Both the position numbers and the translations under genes were made by a program. Source: CAWCUZ01 sp963798795 (GTDB lineage Bacteria; Acidobacteriota; Vicinamibacteria; Vicinamibacterales; SCN-69-37). From it: a stretch of 64,000 nt of DNA. The stretch spans positions 1,240,001 to 1,304,000 of the forward strand of contig CAWCUZ010000002.1 in assembly GCA_963798795.1 (NCBI GenBank). Direction: 5' to 3'. Positions 7,772 through 16,936 of this stretch are shown here, one piece after another; positions within the stretch are counted from its first letter, which is position 1; each line of letters begins with the position of its first letter. Below the pieces are notes generated by a model. It saw only the letters and a program-made list of their open reading frames with translations, did no database searches and was not told the origin of the DNA.

Positions 7772-8992
7772 ATGGCGGTATCACGCCGCGCGTTTCTTCG
7801 GATCGTGGGCTCCGGCACGACGAGCGTCCCCCTGTCGGGAGCGATTCTCGCGGCCCGGGGCCTCGAAGCGTTCGAGGCCGAGGCGGCGGCGCAGGGCCGC
7901 GCGGGAGGTACGGGCGGTCGCACCCAGCGCACCGTGCTGCCGGAGGGCGTTGAGCCGATCAAGATCAACAGCAACGAAAATCCGCTCGGACCGGGTCAAG
8001 CGGTGCTGGACGCCATCCTCGGCAAGTTCCCGGAAGCCGGCCGCTACCCCTTCAACAGCACACCGAACGACTCGAAGCTCGTCGAGACGCTCGCGGCGAA
8101 GTACGGCGCCAAGCCCGAGAACATCGTGCTCGGCGCCGGGTCGCAGGAAGTCCTGAAGAGCGCCGTGCGCGCGTTCACCGCGCCGTATCGGCCGCTCGTC
8201 ACCGCGGCGCCGACCTTCGAGAACTGCACGAACATCGCGACGCGAATGGAGCATCCGGTCGCCGAGGCCAAGGTGGATTCGACGTTCAGGCTCGATCTCG
8301 ATTCGATGCTGGCGAGCGTACGCGGCGCCGGGCTGGTGTTCTTCAACAACCCGAACAACCCGACGGCGACGGTGCACGGCGCGAAGGCGGTGGGCGATTT
8401 CGTCGAGCGCGTGCATCGTGTCTCGCCCGACACGGTCATCCTGATCGACGAGGCGTACCACGAGTACGTGACCGACGCGTCATACGAGTCCGCCATCCCG
8501 CTTGCGCTGGCGACGCCGAACGTGTTCGTCACCCGCACGTTTTCCAAAGCGTTCGGCATGGCGGGCATGCGGGTCGGGTACGGCATCGGCCAGGCCGACA
8601 CTATCCGGCCCCTGACGCGGGTCAAGATGCCGTACAACGTGAGCGTGTTCGGCGTGGCCGCCGCGATCGCGGCGTTCGGCGACGCGCAGCACATTGCCGC
8701 CGAGCGCGCGCGCAACACCGAAGTGCGGGCATTCACGGCCAAGGCGCTGGCGGACATGGGATGCAAGCCGACCGATTCGCAGACGAACTTCCTCTTTGTC
8801 GACATCGGCCGGCCCGCGCGCGAGTTCCGCGATGGGTGCGCGAAGCAGGGCGTGCTCGTGGGCCGGGACTTCCCGCCCTTCGAAGGGTCCCACTGCCGGA
8901 TCTCGATCGGCACGATGGCCGAGATGCGCAAGGCGGTGGACGTGTTCCGTGACGTGCTCCGGCCCGCGGTTCCGGCCGACGGCGGACGGTAG
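7772..8992 (+). CDS. Tat-exported PLP aminotransferase, HisC-like (copy 1)
   Basis: This is a class I/II aminotransferase, closest in style to histidinol-phosphate aminotransferase, 406 residues. The N-terminus carries the twin-arginine motif SRRAFLRI followed by a weakly hydrophobic stretch, so it should be exported already folded with its cofactor. The PLP lysine is about K259 in TFSKAFGMAGMRVGYG. The aspartate of DEAYHEY and the arginine of CRISIG near the C-terminus fit the fold. The start has a clear AGGAGG ribosome site. A paralogue follows after 8 bp, so the pair is probably one operon. The substrate is unknown and an extracytoplasmic HisC role is unlikely. Confidence 0.87.
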   Translation: MAVSRRAFLRIVGSGTTSVPLSGAILAARGLEAFEAEAAAQGRAGGTGGRTQRTVLPEGVEPIKINSNENPLGPGQAVLDAILGKFPEAGRYPFNSTPNDSKLVETLAAKYGAKPENIVLGAGSQEVLKSAVRAFTAPYRPLVTAAPTFENCTNIATRMEHPVAEAKVDSTFRLDLDSMLASVRGAGLVFFNNPNNPTATVHGAKAVGDFVERVHRVSPDTVILIDEAYHEYVTDASYESAIPLALATPNVFVTRTFSKAFGMAGMRVGYGIGQADTIRPLTRVKMPYNVSVFGVAAAIAAFGDAQHIAAERARNTEVRAFTAKALADMGCKPTDSQTNFLFVDIGRPAREFRDGCAKQGVLVGRDFPPFEGSHCRISIGTMAEMRKAVDVFRDVLRPAVPADGGR

Positions 8993-9000
8993 GAGGCACC

Positions 9001-10188
9001 ATGCTGACGCGACGCAAGTTCGTGCAGACGGTTGGAGCGGGCACGGCCGGAGTGTTCGGCACCGCGTGGATTGGCGCCCGCGGGCGCGAAGACGCGGTCT
9101 GGAACCTCCTGGGCACGACGCCAGCGGCGCAGGCCGCCGCCTCGTCCATCATCCTGTCGAGCAACGAGAATCCCCTCGGACCCGGCAAGACGGTGCTCGA
9201 CGCCGTCCACGCGGCGTTCGGCCCGGCCGGTGCGCAGCCGGGCCGGTACTCCGGCAGCTCGGGCGCCCTCGTCGAGACGATCGCCAAGAAGTTCAACGTC
9301 AAACCCGAGAACGTCGTGCTCGGCTGCGGGTCCACGCAGTTGCTGCGGTCGGCCACGCACCTGTTCACGGCCCGCGGCAAACCGCTGGTCGGCACGATCC
9401 CGACCTACGAGGAGTGCTCGGGGTATGCCGACATGATGGGCCGTCCGGTGCGGGCGATCCCGCTGGACGCGGACTTCCACGTGGATCTCGACCGTTTCGC
9501 CGACGCCTCGCGCGGCGCCGGGCTCGTCTTCTACTGCAATCCCAACAACCCGGCGGCCACCTACGTCGGCGCGCGCGCCACGCGCGACTATCTCGCGCGC
9601 GTCAACCGCGTCTCGCCCGAGACGACGATTCTGGTGGACGAGGCGTATTTCGACTACGTCACCGATCCCGACCACGACACGCACGTGCCGCTCGCCGTCG
9701 AAGATCCGCGCATCATCGTCGCGCGCACGTTCTCGAAGGCGTACGGCATGGCCGGCCTGCGGATGGGCTACGCCATCGGCCACCCCGACACGATTCGGAA
9801 GATGCAGGCCTGGGACGGCGGCTCGGGCACGAGCTCGCTGAACGTGCTGGCCCTCCATGCCGGGATTGCCGCGCTCGAGCAGGATCCCGGGCACATCGCG
9901 GCCGAGCGCGAGCGCAACCGCGCCGTCCGCGACTTCACGAAGCAGTGGTTCGCCGAGCGCGGCATGACGCCGACCGACTCGCAGACGAATTTCATGTTCG
10001 TCAACATCGGCCGGCCCGTGAAGGCGTTCCGCGAGGCGTGCGCTGCAAAAGGCGTCCGCGTCGCCCGTGACTTTCCGCCCTTCGAGAACACGCACTGCCG
10101 CATCTCGTTCGGAACGATGGAGGAGATGCAGAAGGCAGTTCAGGTCTTCGGCGAGGTTCTGGGTCAGCCGGCCGCCAGCGCGGCCTGA
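9001..10188 (+). CDS. Tat-exported PLP aminotransferase, HisC-like (copy 2)
   Basis: This paralogue of the upstream gene has 395 residues with matching blocks: SSNENPLGPGK, VLGCGSTQLLRSA, DEAYFDY, TFSKAYGMAGLRMGYA (PLP lysine about K246) and HCRISFGTMEEMQKA. Its N-terminus has the twin-arginine-like TRRKFVQ followed by a Gly/Ala-rich hydrophobic region. The ribosome site TAGGAGG lies just before ATG 9001 and overlaps the end of copy 1. Divergence between the copies in the signal region and the active-site surroundings suggests different substrates rather than a recent duplication. It may form heterodimers with copy 1, which is untested. Confidence 0.87.
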   Translation: MLTRRKFVQTVGAGTAGVFGTAWIGARGREDAVWNLLGTTPAAQAAASSIILSSNENPLGPGKTVLDAVHAAFGPAGAQPGRYSGSSGALVETIAKKFNVKPENVVLGCGSTQLLRSATHLFTARGKPLVGTIPTYEECSGYADMMGRPVRAIPLDADFHVDLDRFADASRGAGLVFYCNPNNPAATYVGARATRDYLARVNRVSPETTILVDEAYFDYVTDPDHDTHVPLAVEDPRIIVARTFSKAYGMAGLRMGYAIGHPDTIRKMQAWDGGSGTSSLNVLALHAGIAALEQDPGHIAAERERNRAVRDFTKQWFAERGMTPTDSQTNFMFVNIGRPVKAFREACAAKGVRVARDFPPFENTHCRISFGTMEEMQKAVQVFGEVLGQPAASAA

Positions 10189-10203
10189 ACCGGCGCGCGG
10201 AGG

Positions 10204-10245
10204 GGGCGGACCTTCAGGTCCGCCCGGCCGGGTCTGAAGACCCGG
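10204..10245. terminator. Two tandem palindromes between convergent genes
   Basis: GGGCGGACC-TTCA-GGTCCGCCC (10204-10225) and CCGGGTCT-GA-AGACCCGG (10228-10245) are perfect hairpins between convergent stop codons. They probably act as bidirectional terminators. The second shares its CTGAAG core with hairpins at 43240-43285 and 62619-62636. Confidence 0.55.
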
Positions 10246-10266
10246 CGCTCCACCACTCCCGGATCG

Positions 10267-11449
10267 TCATTTGGGCCAGACGACGCCTTGATCGCGCGGG
10301 ACGCGGGCGATCCCCTTGAAGACGAACTTCTGCAGCCGGCGACCCTGGTACGTCTCCGTCGTGTAGATATTGCCCTTCGAATCGGTCGCGATGCTGTGGA
10401 CGGCAAAGAACTCGCCGGGCTGCCGGCCGCCGTCGCCGAACGCCGTCAGGATCTCCAGCGTATCGCGCAGGAGCACGTACACGCGCTCGTTCTTGCCGTC
10501 TGCCAGGAACAGGTACTTCTGATCCGCGTCGCGCGAAAACGCGATGTCCCATACCGAGCCGTCGCCGAGCGTCTTCTTCGCGATGAAGACCTCCTTGACG
10601 AACGTCCCGTCCTTGCGGAACACCTGGATGCGGTCGTTCTGCCGATCGCACACGTAGACCAGGTCGTCGTTCGACAACTGCGCGCAGTGGACGGGATTGC
10701 GGAATTGCTGGGCCGGCGGCGCCTCCGGGTCGTACGGTCCCAGGTTCGCGTCGTCCGGCCGGTGGCCGTAGGCGCCCCAGTACCCGCTTGAAGCGGCCCG
10801 TATCGGCGTCGAGCACGGCCACGCGCTTGTTGCGATAGCCGTCGGCGATGTACGCCTCGTTCGCTTTGGGATCGACGAAGATCTTCGCCACGCGTCCGAA
10901 GTTCTCCTGGTCGTTGCTGCCCGCCCACTGGCCCTGGTGACCGTACTGCGCGAGCAGCTTGCCGTCCTGGGTGAACTTCAGGATGTGAGCGTCGTTGGTG
11001 CCGTTGCCGCCGATCCAGACGTTGCCCTTGTAGTCGATGAAGATGCCGTGGTTCGACTCGGGCCACTCGTAGCCCGGTCCCGGCCCGCCCCAGTGCGCGA
11101 CCAGGTTGCCCTCCTCATCGAACGCCAGCACGGGCGGCGCGCCGGCGCAGCACGACCCGGTCGGCGGCGTCTGGTCGAGTCCGGTCTCCGCCGGCGCGAG
11201 CCCCGCCTGCCGGTGGACGATCCAGACGTGATCCTGCCCGTCCACGCCGACGCCGATGGTTTCGCCGAGGATCCAGTGATTCGGCAGCGGCTTCGGCCAG
11301 AGCGGGTCCACCTCGAAGCGCGGCGCTTCGACCAGGTCTGCTGCCTGCGACGCATCCACCGTCCGTTCCAGCGACCGCTCCGCGAGGACCAGCGCGCCGA
11401 ACGCGGCCGCGGCAAGGACGGCGATGGTGATCTGGCGTCGACGGGTCAT
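10267..11449 (-). CDS. Secreted NHL-repeat protein, frameshifted
   Basis: This exported beta-propeller protein of about 393 residues starts at ATG 11449 with a signal-type N-terminus (TRRRQITIAVLAAAAFGALVLA). A signature PLWPKPLPNHWILGETIGV is followed by NHL repeats. The frame breaks after DTGRFKR: the expected continuation YWGAYGHRPDDANLGPYDP lies one frame over and leads to the stop at 10267. Removing one base from the CCC run at 10783-10785 restores it, so a sequencing error is likely. It is the second gene of a pair with its paralogue, 14 bp apart, with an AAGGAG ribosome site. Confidence 0.8.
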
Positions 11450-11463
11450 GCGCGTCGGCTCCT

Positions 11464-12639
11464 TCAACGCAACCTTCCGGCGGACGCGGCCGGCGCCGGC
11501 CCGCGGAAGACGGTTTCGAACTTCTGCAGGCGCTTCCCCTCGTACGCCTCGCCCGTGTAGATGTTGCCTTTCGAGTCGGTCGCCACGGCGGCTACCGCGC
11601 GGAACTGGCCCGGCTGGCGCCCGCCGTCGCCGAATGCGGTCACCACGTCGAGCGCGTCGGCGCGGAGCACGAACACGCGTTCGTCCTGGCCGTCGGCGAC
11701 GAACAGCGTGCGCTGGTTCGACGACAGCGCCGCGTCCCAGACCGCACCGAGTCCCTTCGTGGCGGCTGACACGGATCCCTGCCGGCGCGGCGTCCCGTTT
11801 CGATCGAAGACGCGGATCTGGTTCGCGCCGCGGTCGCAGACGTACACGGCGCCGTCGGCCCCGAGCGTCAGGCAGCTGATGTGCGCGAACGGCGCGGGCG
11901 CCCCGGACCACTGCCGTTTCAAGGCGCCCGTGGTCGCGTTGAACACGGCGATGCGCTGATGCGTGCCGCCATCGGCGACGTACACCTCGTCGGCCTGGCT
12001 GTCGATGGCCACATCAACCGGCGCATCCAGGTTCGTCGCGCTGTCGGGCGCGCCCGTCTCGCCGGGCTTGCCGATCTGCAGCAGGAACCGGCCGGCGCCG
12101 GAGAACTTGAGCACGTGCGCGTCCGCCGGCGCCGGCACCGCGGCGCCCCCGCCGCCCCGTCGGCCGGCACCGGCCCGGCCGCCGCCCGTCGCAGTGCCCT
12201 CCGGCGGGCCCGCCGCCGCGATCCACACGTTGCCGCGCGCGTCCACGGCGAGGCCGCCCGGCGATTCGGGCCAGTCATATCCTGCGCCGGGTCCGCCCCA
12301 GTGCCCCACCAGGTTCCCGGCCGCGTCGAACTCGAGGACGGGCGGCGCGGGCAGGCAGCAGTACTCGGCCGATGGCGGCGTGGCGGTCAGCCCCGCCTCG
12401 GTGCGGCTGTTGAGGGATGCGAGCCCGCGGTGCACGAGCCAGACGTGATCCTGCCCGTCGACGGCCACGCCGGTCACCGAGCCGAGAATCCAGTGATTCG
12501 GAAGCGGCCGCGGCCACAGGGGGACGACGCGGTACTGCGCATCCGCCTGTGTCGCCTCCGGGCTGCGGCCCGCCGCGAGAGCCAGGACCGCGAGAATCGT
12601 CATCGACACCAGCGATGGCCTGGTGGCTCGCTGCCTCAT
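11464..12639 (-). CDS. Secreted NHL-repeat protein
   Basis: This 391-residue paralogue of the downstream gene shares the signature PLWPRPLPNHWILGSVTGV and repeated strands such as VLEFDAAGNLVGHWGGPG and VAVATDSKGNIYTGEAYEGK. A signal peptide occupies about residues 1-34. A Gly/Arg-rich low-complexity insert (TGGGRAGAGRRGGGGAA) interrupts one propeller blade. It starts the minus-strand pair and is divergent from the HupE-like gene. Function is unknown; such tandem NHL proteins are common in Acidobacteriota and have been linked only by domain to ligand binding or lyase activity. Confidence 0.85.
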   Translation of the reverse strand: MRQRATRPSLVSMTILAVLALAAGRSPEATQADAQYRVVPLWPRPLPNHWILGSVTGVAVDGQDHVWLVHRGLASLNSRTEAGLTATPPSAEYCCLPAPPVLEFDAAGNLVGHWGGPGAGYDWPESPGGLAVDARGNVWIAAAGPPEGTATGGGRAGAGRRGGGGAAVPAPADAHVLKFSGAGRFLLQIGKPGETGAPDSATNLDAPVDVAIDSQADEVYVADGGTHQRIAVFNATTGALKRQWSGAPAPFAHISCLTLGADGAVYVCDRGANQIRVFDRNGTPRRQGSVSAATKGLGAVWDAALSSNQRTLFVADGQDERVFVLRADALDVVTAFGDGGRQPGQFRAVAAVATDSKGNIYTGEAYEGKRLQKFETVFRGPAPAASAGRLR

Positions 12640-12735
12640 CGGGCTCCGCCTCCGGGGCCGACTGCCGCAGCCGCGGTGCCGGCCCGTTGCCTCGATCTGT
12701 GAAAGGGCGCCAGTATACTACCTGCTGCTTCGAAC

Positions 12736-14133
12736 ATGACTTCCGGATCGGCGCGCGCGCTGAGAGGGACGGCGGCGACCCTGGCCGTCCTGTTGCTGGT
12801 GTCTCCGGCGCGACCCCGGGCGCACGACATCCCGGCCGACGTGCTCGTGCAGGCGTTCCTTCGACCGGAGAACGGCCGGATGCGCCTGCTCGTCCGCGCG
12901 CCGCTGGGCGCCATGCGCGACGTCACGTTCCCGCTGCGAGGGCCCGGCTACCTGGAGATCGGTCGAAGCGCCGACACGCTGGCGGCTGCCGCCACCCTGT
13001 GGCTGGCGGGCGGACTCGAGCTGCGCGAAGACGGCCGAGCCCTGACTCCGCGTCTCGTGGCGACGCGTGTCTCGCTTCCGTCGGATCGATCGTTCACGTC
13101 GTATGACGCTGCACTCGCGCACGTGCTGGGCCCGGCACTGCCGGACGACACGGAACTCGTCTGGAACCAGGCGATGCTCGACGCGCTGTTCGAGTACCCA
13201 ATCCGCTCCGATCGAGGGGCGTTCGCCGTCCGGCCGGCGTGGGCGCGCCTCGGACTGCGCGTCGTGACCGCGCTGCGATTCCTGCCGCCCGGCGGCGCGG
13301 TCCGGGCCTTCGAGTACACCGGCGATCCGGGACTCGTGCCGCTCGATCCGAACTGGTTCCAGGCCGCGGCCCGTTTCGTCGCGCTCGGCTTCCGGCACAT
13401 TCTCAGCGGCATCGATCATCTGCTGTTCCTGTGCTGCCTCGTGATTCCCTTCCGGCGCCTCGGCCAGTTGGCGCTCGTCGTCACGTCGTTCACGGTGGCG
13501 CATTCGGTCACGCTTGCGGCGGCGGCCTTCGGGCGGGCTCCTTCGGCGCTCTGGTTCCCGCCGCTCGTCGAGACGCTGATTGCCGTCTCGATCCTCTACA
13601 TGGCGCTCGAGAACATCGTCGGCGTGGGGGGCGTGCGGCGGCGGTGGATCATCACGTTCGGCTTCGGTCTCGTGCACGGCTTCGGATTCTCGTTCGGGCT
13701 TCGCGAGACGCTGCAGTTTGCGGGTGCACATCTGGCGACATCCCTCCTGTCGTTCAACCTGGGCGTCGAGCTGGGTCAGTTGTTCGTGCTGGCGCTGCTC
13801 GTGCCGGCGTTGAACGTCCTGTTCCGCCGGGTCGTCGCCGAGCGCATGGGCACGATCATCCTGTCCGCGTTCGTTGCGCACACGGCGTGGCACTGGACGC
13901 TCGATCGCGGCAATGCCCTGCGCCAGTTCGACTGGCCGGTGCCGGGACCCGCGCTCGCGCTGAGTGTCGTGCGGTGGATGCTGCTGGCGGGCGTCCTGGT
14001 GGCGGCCTGGTGGACGGGCCGTCTCGCCGTGAGGCGTCAGCGAGCCCGGATCGAGGGAGGCGTGCCGGACGGCGCCGGGGCCGGCGACGGCGCGAACCGT
14101 CCCGCGGTTGCGGACGGCGGAAGCCCTCAATAG
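12736..14133 (+). CDS. HupE/UreJ-like membrane protein
   Basis: This 465-residue protein has a signal peptide, an extracytoplasmic N-terminal domain beginning AHDIPADVLVQAFLRPENG, and a C-terminal block of about seven membrane helices from residue 210. The key signature GFRHILSGIDHLLFLCCLV with its His/Asp cluster is that of the HupE/UreJ family, and further His residues occur in the helices (TVAHSVTLAAA, GFGLVHGFGFSFGLR, FVAHTAWHW). Family members are thought to move nickel, cobalt or another metal, but for this long form the substrate is unproven. A TATACT -10-like box lies at 12714-12719. The cytochrome and PQQ dehydrogenase genes follow on the same strand. Confidence 0.82.
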   Translation: MTSGSARALRGTAATLAVLLLVSPARPRAHDIPADVLVQAFLRPENGRMRLLVRAPLGAMRDVTFPLRGPGYLEIGRSADTLAAAATLWLAGGLELREDGRALTPRLVATRVSLPSDRSFTSYDAALAHVLGPALPDDTELVWNQAMLDALFEYPIRSDRGAFAVRPAWARLGLRVVTALRFLPPGGAVRAFEYTGDPGLVPLDPNWFQAAARFVALGFRHILSGIDHLLFLCCLVIPFRRLGQLALVVTSFTVAHSVTLAAAAFGRAPSALWFPPLVETLIAVSILYMALENIVGVGGVRRRWIITFGFGLVHGFGFSFGLRETLQFAGAHLATSLLSFNLGVELGQLFVLALLVPALNVLFRRVVAERMGTIILSAFVAHTAWHWTLDRGNALRQFDWPVPGPALALSVVRWMLLAGVLVAAWWTGRLAVRRQRARIEGGVPDGAGAGDGANRPAVADGGSPQ

Positions 14134-14136
14134 AAT
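14108..14136 (+). promoter_or_regulatory. Promoter for the cytochrome/PQQ dehydrogenase pair
   Basis: TTGCGG (14108-14113), a 17-bp spacer and TAGAAT (14131-14136). The GTG start is only 6 nt further on, so the transcript is predicted to be leaderless. The box overlaps the stop codon of the upstream gene. Confidence 0.5.
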
Positions 14137-14142
14137 CCAGCC

Positions 14143-14664
14143 GTGTTCCCTCCAGGGCGGCCGGAACGCGACGGCGCGGCACTCGGACGGAGGCGGTCTG
14201 TGTTCGAGCGGGCGCGAATCGTTCCAGGTTGGCCACTCGCGCTGGCTGTCGCGGTCTGGACGACCGCGTTCGCCGCGTCCGGCAGCGACGCACAGGACGC
14301 CTCCACGGCGCGATCCACCCTGGGCGGCGTCTACACCGTCGATCAGGCGGACCGCGGCCGCAAGACATTCGAAGCCACGTGCCTGGGCGGATGTCACGAC
14401 CGGTCGACGCACAGCGGAATCGGCTTCGCGGTCAAATGGCGGGGCCGGCTGCTGTCGGATCTTTACGTGCTGATCCGCGACAGCATGCCGGACGACAATC
14501 AGGGCAGCCTCAGCGCGGGCGAAGCCATCGACATCGTGGCGCACGTGCTGAGACTGAACGCGATGCCCGCCGGCGAGGCCGAACTGCCGACGGACGTCAC
14601 GGTCCTGAAGCAGATTCGCATCGAGTTTCCATCTGGCGAACCGCCGCGGCTGCGCGGCCGGTGA
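14143..14664 (+). CDS. Periplasmic c-type cytochrome with CX3CH heme motif
   Basis: This 173-residue protein has a signal-type segment (about residues 25-50, WPLALAVAVWTTAFAASGSDAQ) and a single-heme cytochrome c domain. The heme-binding site reads CLGGCH, with three residues between the cysteines instead of two, and the DNA reads this without ambiguity. A distal methionine is likely in DSMPDDNQGSLS, matching the usual MP...GSLS loop. It lies 13 bp before the PQQ dehydrogenase gene and probably accepts its electrons. The GTG start is supported by the promoter box 6 nt upstream. Confidence 0.82.
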   Translation: MFPPGRPERDGAALGRRRSVFERARIVPGWPLALAVAVWTTAFAASGSDAQDASTARSTLGGVYTVDQADRGRKTFEATCLGGCHDRSTHSGIGFAVKWRGRLLSDLYVLIRDSMPDDNQGSLSAGEAIDIVAHVLRLNAMPAGEAELPTDVTVLKQIRIEFPSGEPPRLRGR

Positions 14665-14677
14665 AGGGAGAACGACG

Positions 14678-16936
14678 ATGAAGCGAGTCCTGGCGAGCCT
14701 TGGCACTACCGGTGCGATCACCCTGGTCGGCATCACCATCGCCGGCGGCGCCTATCTGGCGCGCGCGCAGCAGGCGCGCGCGGCGTCCGGCCCGGTCCTG
14801 GTACGAGGAAACGCACCCGGCGAATGGCGGTACTGGGGCGCCGACGCCTGGAGCACGCGCTACTCGCCACTCGACCAGATCAATGCCGCGAACTTCAACT
14901 CCCTGCAGGTCGCCTGGCAGTGGAAGGCCGGTGCGTTCGGCAGCGACGAGTACTATCGAACGACCCCGCTCTATGCCAACGGGCGGCTGTTCACCGTCGC
15001 GACCACGCGCCGCAGCGCGATCGCGATCGATCCGGCCAACGGCGAGACGCTTTGGATGTGGCGTCCCGACGAAGGGCTGCGCTGGCAGAAGGCGCCGCGC
15101 GAGTATTCCGGCCGCGGCCTCGCCTACTGGACCGACGGCGCCAACGAGCGGGTCATCGTCGTCACGCCCGGATACCACCTGGCGTCGCTGGATGCGAAGA
15201 CCGGAATTCCCGATCCGAAGTTCGGCGCCAACGGCGTCGTCGACCTCATGGACGGGCTCGGGTTTCCGCTCGTCCCCTGGGCAGTCGACGATGACGGGCC
15301 GCTCATCATCAGCGACGCCGCGCCGCCACGCCGCGCGCGCCCCGGCGAAACATGGGATCCGGTGACGAAGACCGGCGCCGACGGCACCGTGGGCATCGAC
15401 CCGGCGCTCGGCCAGATCGCCGCCAGCTCTCCTGCCATCGTGGTCAACGACGTGATCGTCGTCGGCAACTCGTCGATCCACGGATACTATCCGATCAAGC
15501 TCCACAACCTGCCGGGGTTCATCCGCGGTTTCGACATCCACACCGGCAAGCAGTTGTGGAAGTTCAACCTGATTCCGCAGGCCGGCGAGTTCGGCGCCGA
15601 CACGTGGGAGAACGGCACCAAGCCTGGCACCGACGGCGTCGGAAAGAACGACGCGTGGGCGACGTACTCGGCCGACCCCGAGCTCGGCCTCGTCTACATT
15701 CCTGTCGGCATGCCGCTGATGGACGAGTACGGCGGGTATCGCCCCGGCAACAACCTGTTCGGCACGAGCCTGGTCGCGCTCGACGTCAAGACCGGCCAGC
15801 GCAAGTGGCACTTCCAGATGGTGCATCACGACATCTGGGACTACGACAACCCGATGGCGCCGAACCTCCTGGACGTGGTGGTGGACGGCCGGCCGCGCAA
15901 GCTCATCGCGCAGACGACCAAGCAGGGATTCATGTACGTGTTCGACCGCGTGACGGGCGAACCCATCTGGCCGATGGTCGAGACGCCCGTGCCACAGAGC
16001 GTCGTGCCCGGCGAGCGCACGTCTCCCACACAGCCCATCCCGAGCAAGCCCGCGCCCTATGCGCAGCAGGGCCTGCTCGAGTCGGATCTGATCGACTACA
16101 CACCGGCAATCAAGGCCGCCGCCCTCAAGGCCGCCCACACCTGCCGGATGGGACCGTACTTCATTCCGGCATCGCTGGCGGACGGCACGGGATCGGACGG
16201 CTTCACCTGTTCATGGTACGCGCCGGGCGCGAGCGGCGGCGTGAACATCGACAGCGGGGCGGCGGCCGATCCCGAGCGAGGCGAAATCTATGTCGGCGCG
16301 CAGAGCGTGCTCAGCACCATCCGCGTCCAGAAGGACCCCTGCTCGGAGTTCCGGTACAGCTCGCCGCACGACAGTTGCGGCCTGCCCGGCGCGCTGCCCG
16401 CGCCCGAGGGCTACACGAGGGAGGCCGGGGGCGGGCGAGGAGCAGGCGGCGGCTTTGCCAGCCGGGCCAGCGCGACCCGGATCGGCGGGGTCCTGATCAC
16501 CAAGCCGAGGGAACTGGGTGGTGTCACGGCCTACGACATGAAAACCGGCGAGAAGGCGTGGTGGGTGCCGAACGGGGGCGTCGATCCGGTCACGAGCACG
16601 GATCCGCTCTTCGCCGGCGTCACGCTGCCGCCGCAGCCGGCGCCGGGACAGCCGCAGGTCATGAACACCCGGACGCTGGTCGTGTTCGGCACAGGTCGCA
16701 GCGGTGGTCCCGGCGGGCGACAGGGCACACCCATGCTGTACGCGGTGGACAAGGCCAGCGGCAAGCAGATCGGCGCCCTGAAGATCCCCTCCAGGACGTC
16801 TGCCGTGCCAATGACCTTCCTGCACCAGGGACGTCAGTACATCGTCTTCGCGACCGGATCGGGCGACGACACGTCGCTCGTGGCGCTGGCGCTGCCGGTT
16901 TCGTCGGGCCGATCGGGCCGCGGCGGTTTGCGGTAG
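14678..16936 (+). CDS. PQQ-dependent dehydrogenase (quinoprotein)
   Basis: This is a periplasmic quinoprotein of 752 residues that oxidises an alcohol or sugar and passes electrons to a cytochrome. A signal segment (GAITLVGITIAGGAYLARA) is followed by an eight-bladed propeller with typical PQQ-enzyme blocks: WRYWGADAWSTRYSPLDQI, PDEGLRWQ, HHDIWDYDNPMAPNL, TKQGFMYVFDRVTGEPIW, a late GGVNIDSGAAADPERGEIYV and a final IVFATGSGDD. The overall layout is closest to the quinoprotein glucose dehydrogenase group, but the substrate is not certain. The ribosome site AAGGGAG is near ATG 14678. The stop codon TAG directly abuts the REP doublet, so the element sits exactly at the gene end. Confidence 0.9.
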   Translation: MKRVLASLGTTGAITLVGITIAGGAYLARAQQARAASGPVLVRGNAPGEWRYWGADAWSTRYSPLDQINAANFNSLQVAWQWKAGAFGSDEYYRTTPLYANGRLFTVATTRRSAIAIDPANGETLWMWRPDEGLRWQKAPREYSGRGLAYWTDGANERVIVVTPGYHLASLDAKTGIPDPKFGANGVVDLMDGLGFPLVPWAVDDDGPLIISDAAPPRRARPGETWDPVTKTGADGTVGIDPALGQIAASSPAIVVNDVIVVGNSSIHGYYPIKLHNLPGFIRGFDIHTGKQLWKFNLIPQAGEFGADTWENGTKPGTDGVGKNDAWATYSADPELGLVYIPVGMPLMDEYGGYRPGNNLFGTSLVALDVKTGQRKWHFQMVHHDIWDYDNPMAPNLLDVVVDGRPRKLIAQTTKQGFMYVFDRVTGEPIWPMVETPVPQSVVPGERTSPTQPIPSKPAPYAQQGLLESDLIDYTPAIKAAALKAAHTCRMGPYFIPASLADGTGSDGFTCSWYAPGASGGVNIDSGAAADPERGEIYVGAQSVLSTIRVQKDPCSEFRYSSPHDSCGLPGALPAPEGYTREAGGGRGAGGGFASRASATRIGGVLITKPRELGGVTAYDMKTGEKAWWVPNGGVDPVTSTDPLFAGVTLPPQPAPGQPQVMNTRTLVVFGTGRSGGPGGRQGTPMLYAVDKASGKQIGALKIPSRTSAVPMTFLHQGRQYIVFATGSGDDTSLVALALPVSSGRSGRGGLR

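Noticed and set aside
12718..14739. Long open frame antisense to the HupE-like gene (about 670 codons)
   Set aside because: It mirrors GC-rich codon structure of real genes on the other strand, is rich in Arg/Gln/His/Glu without domains, and has no ribosome site.
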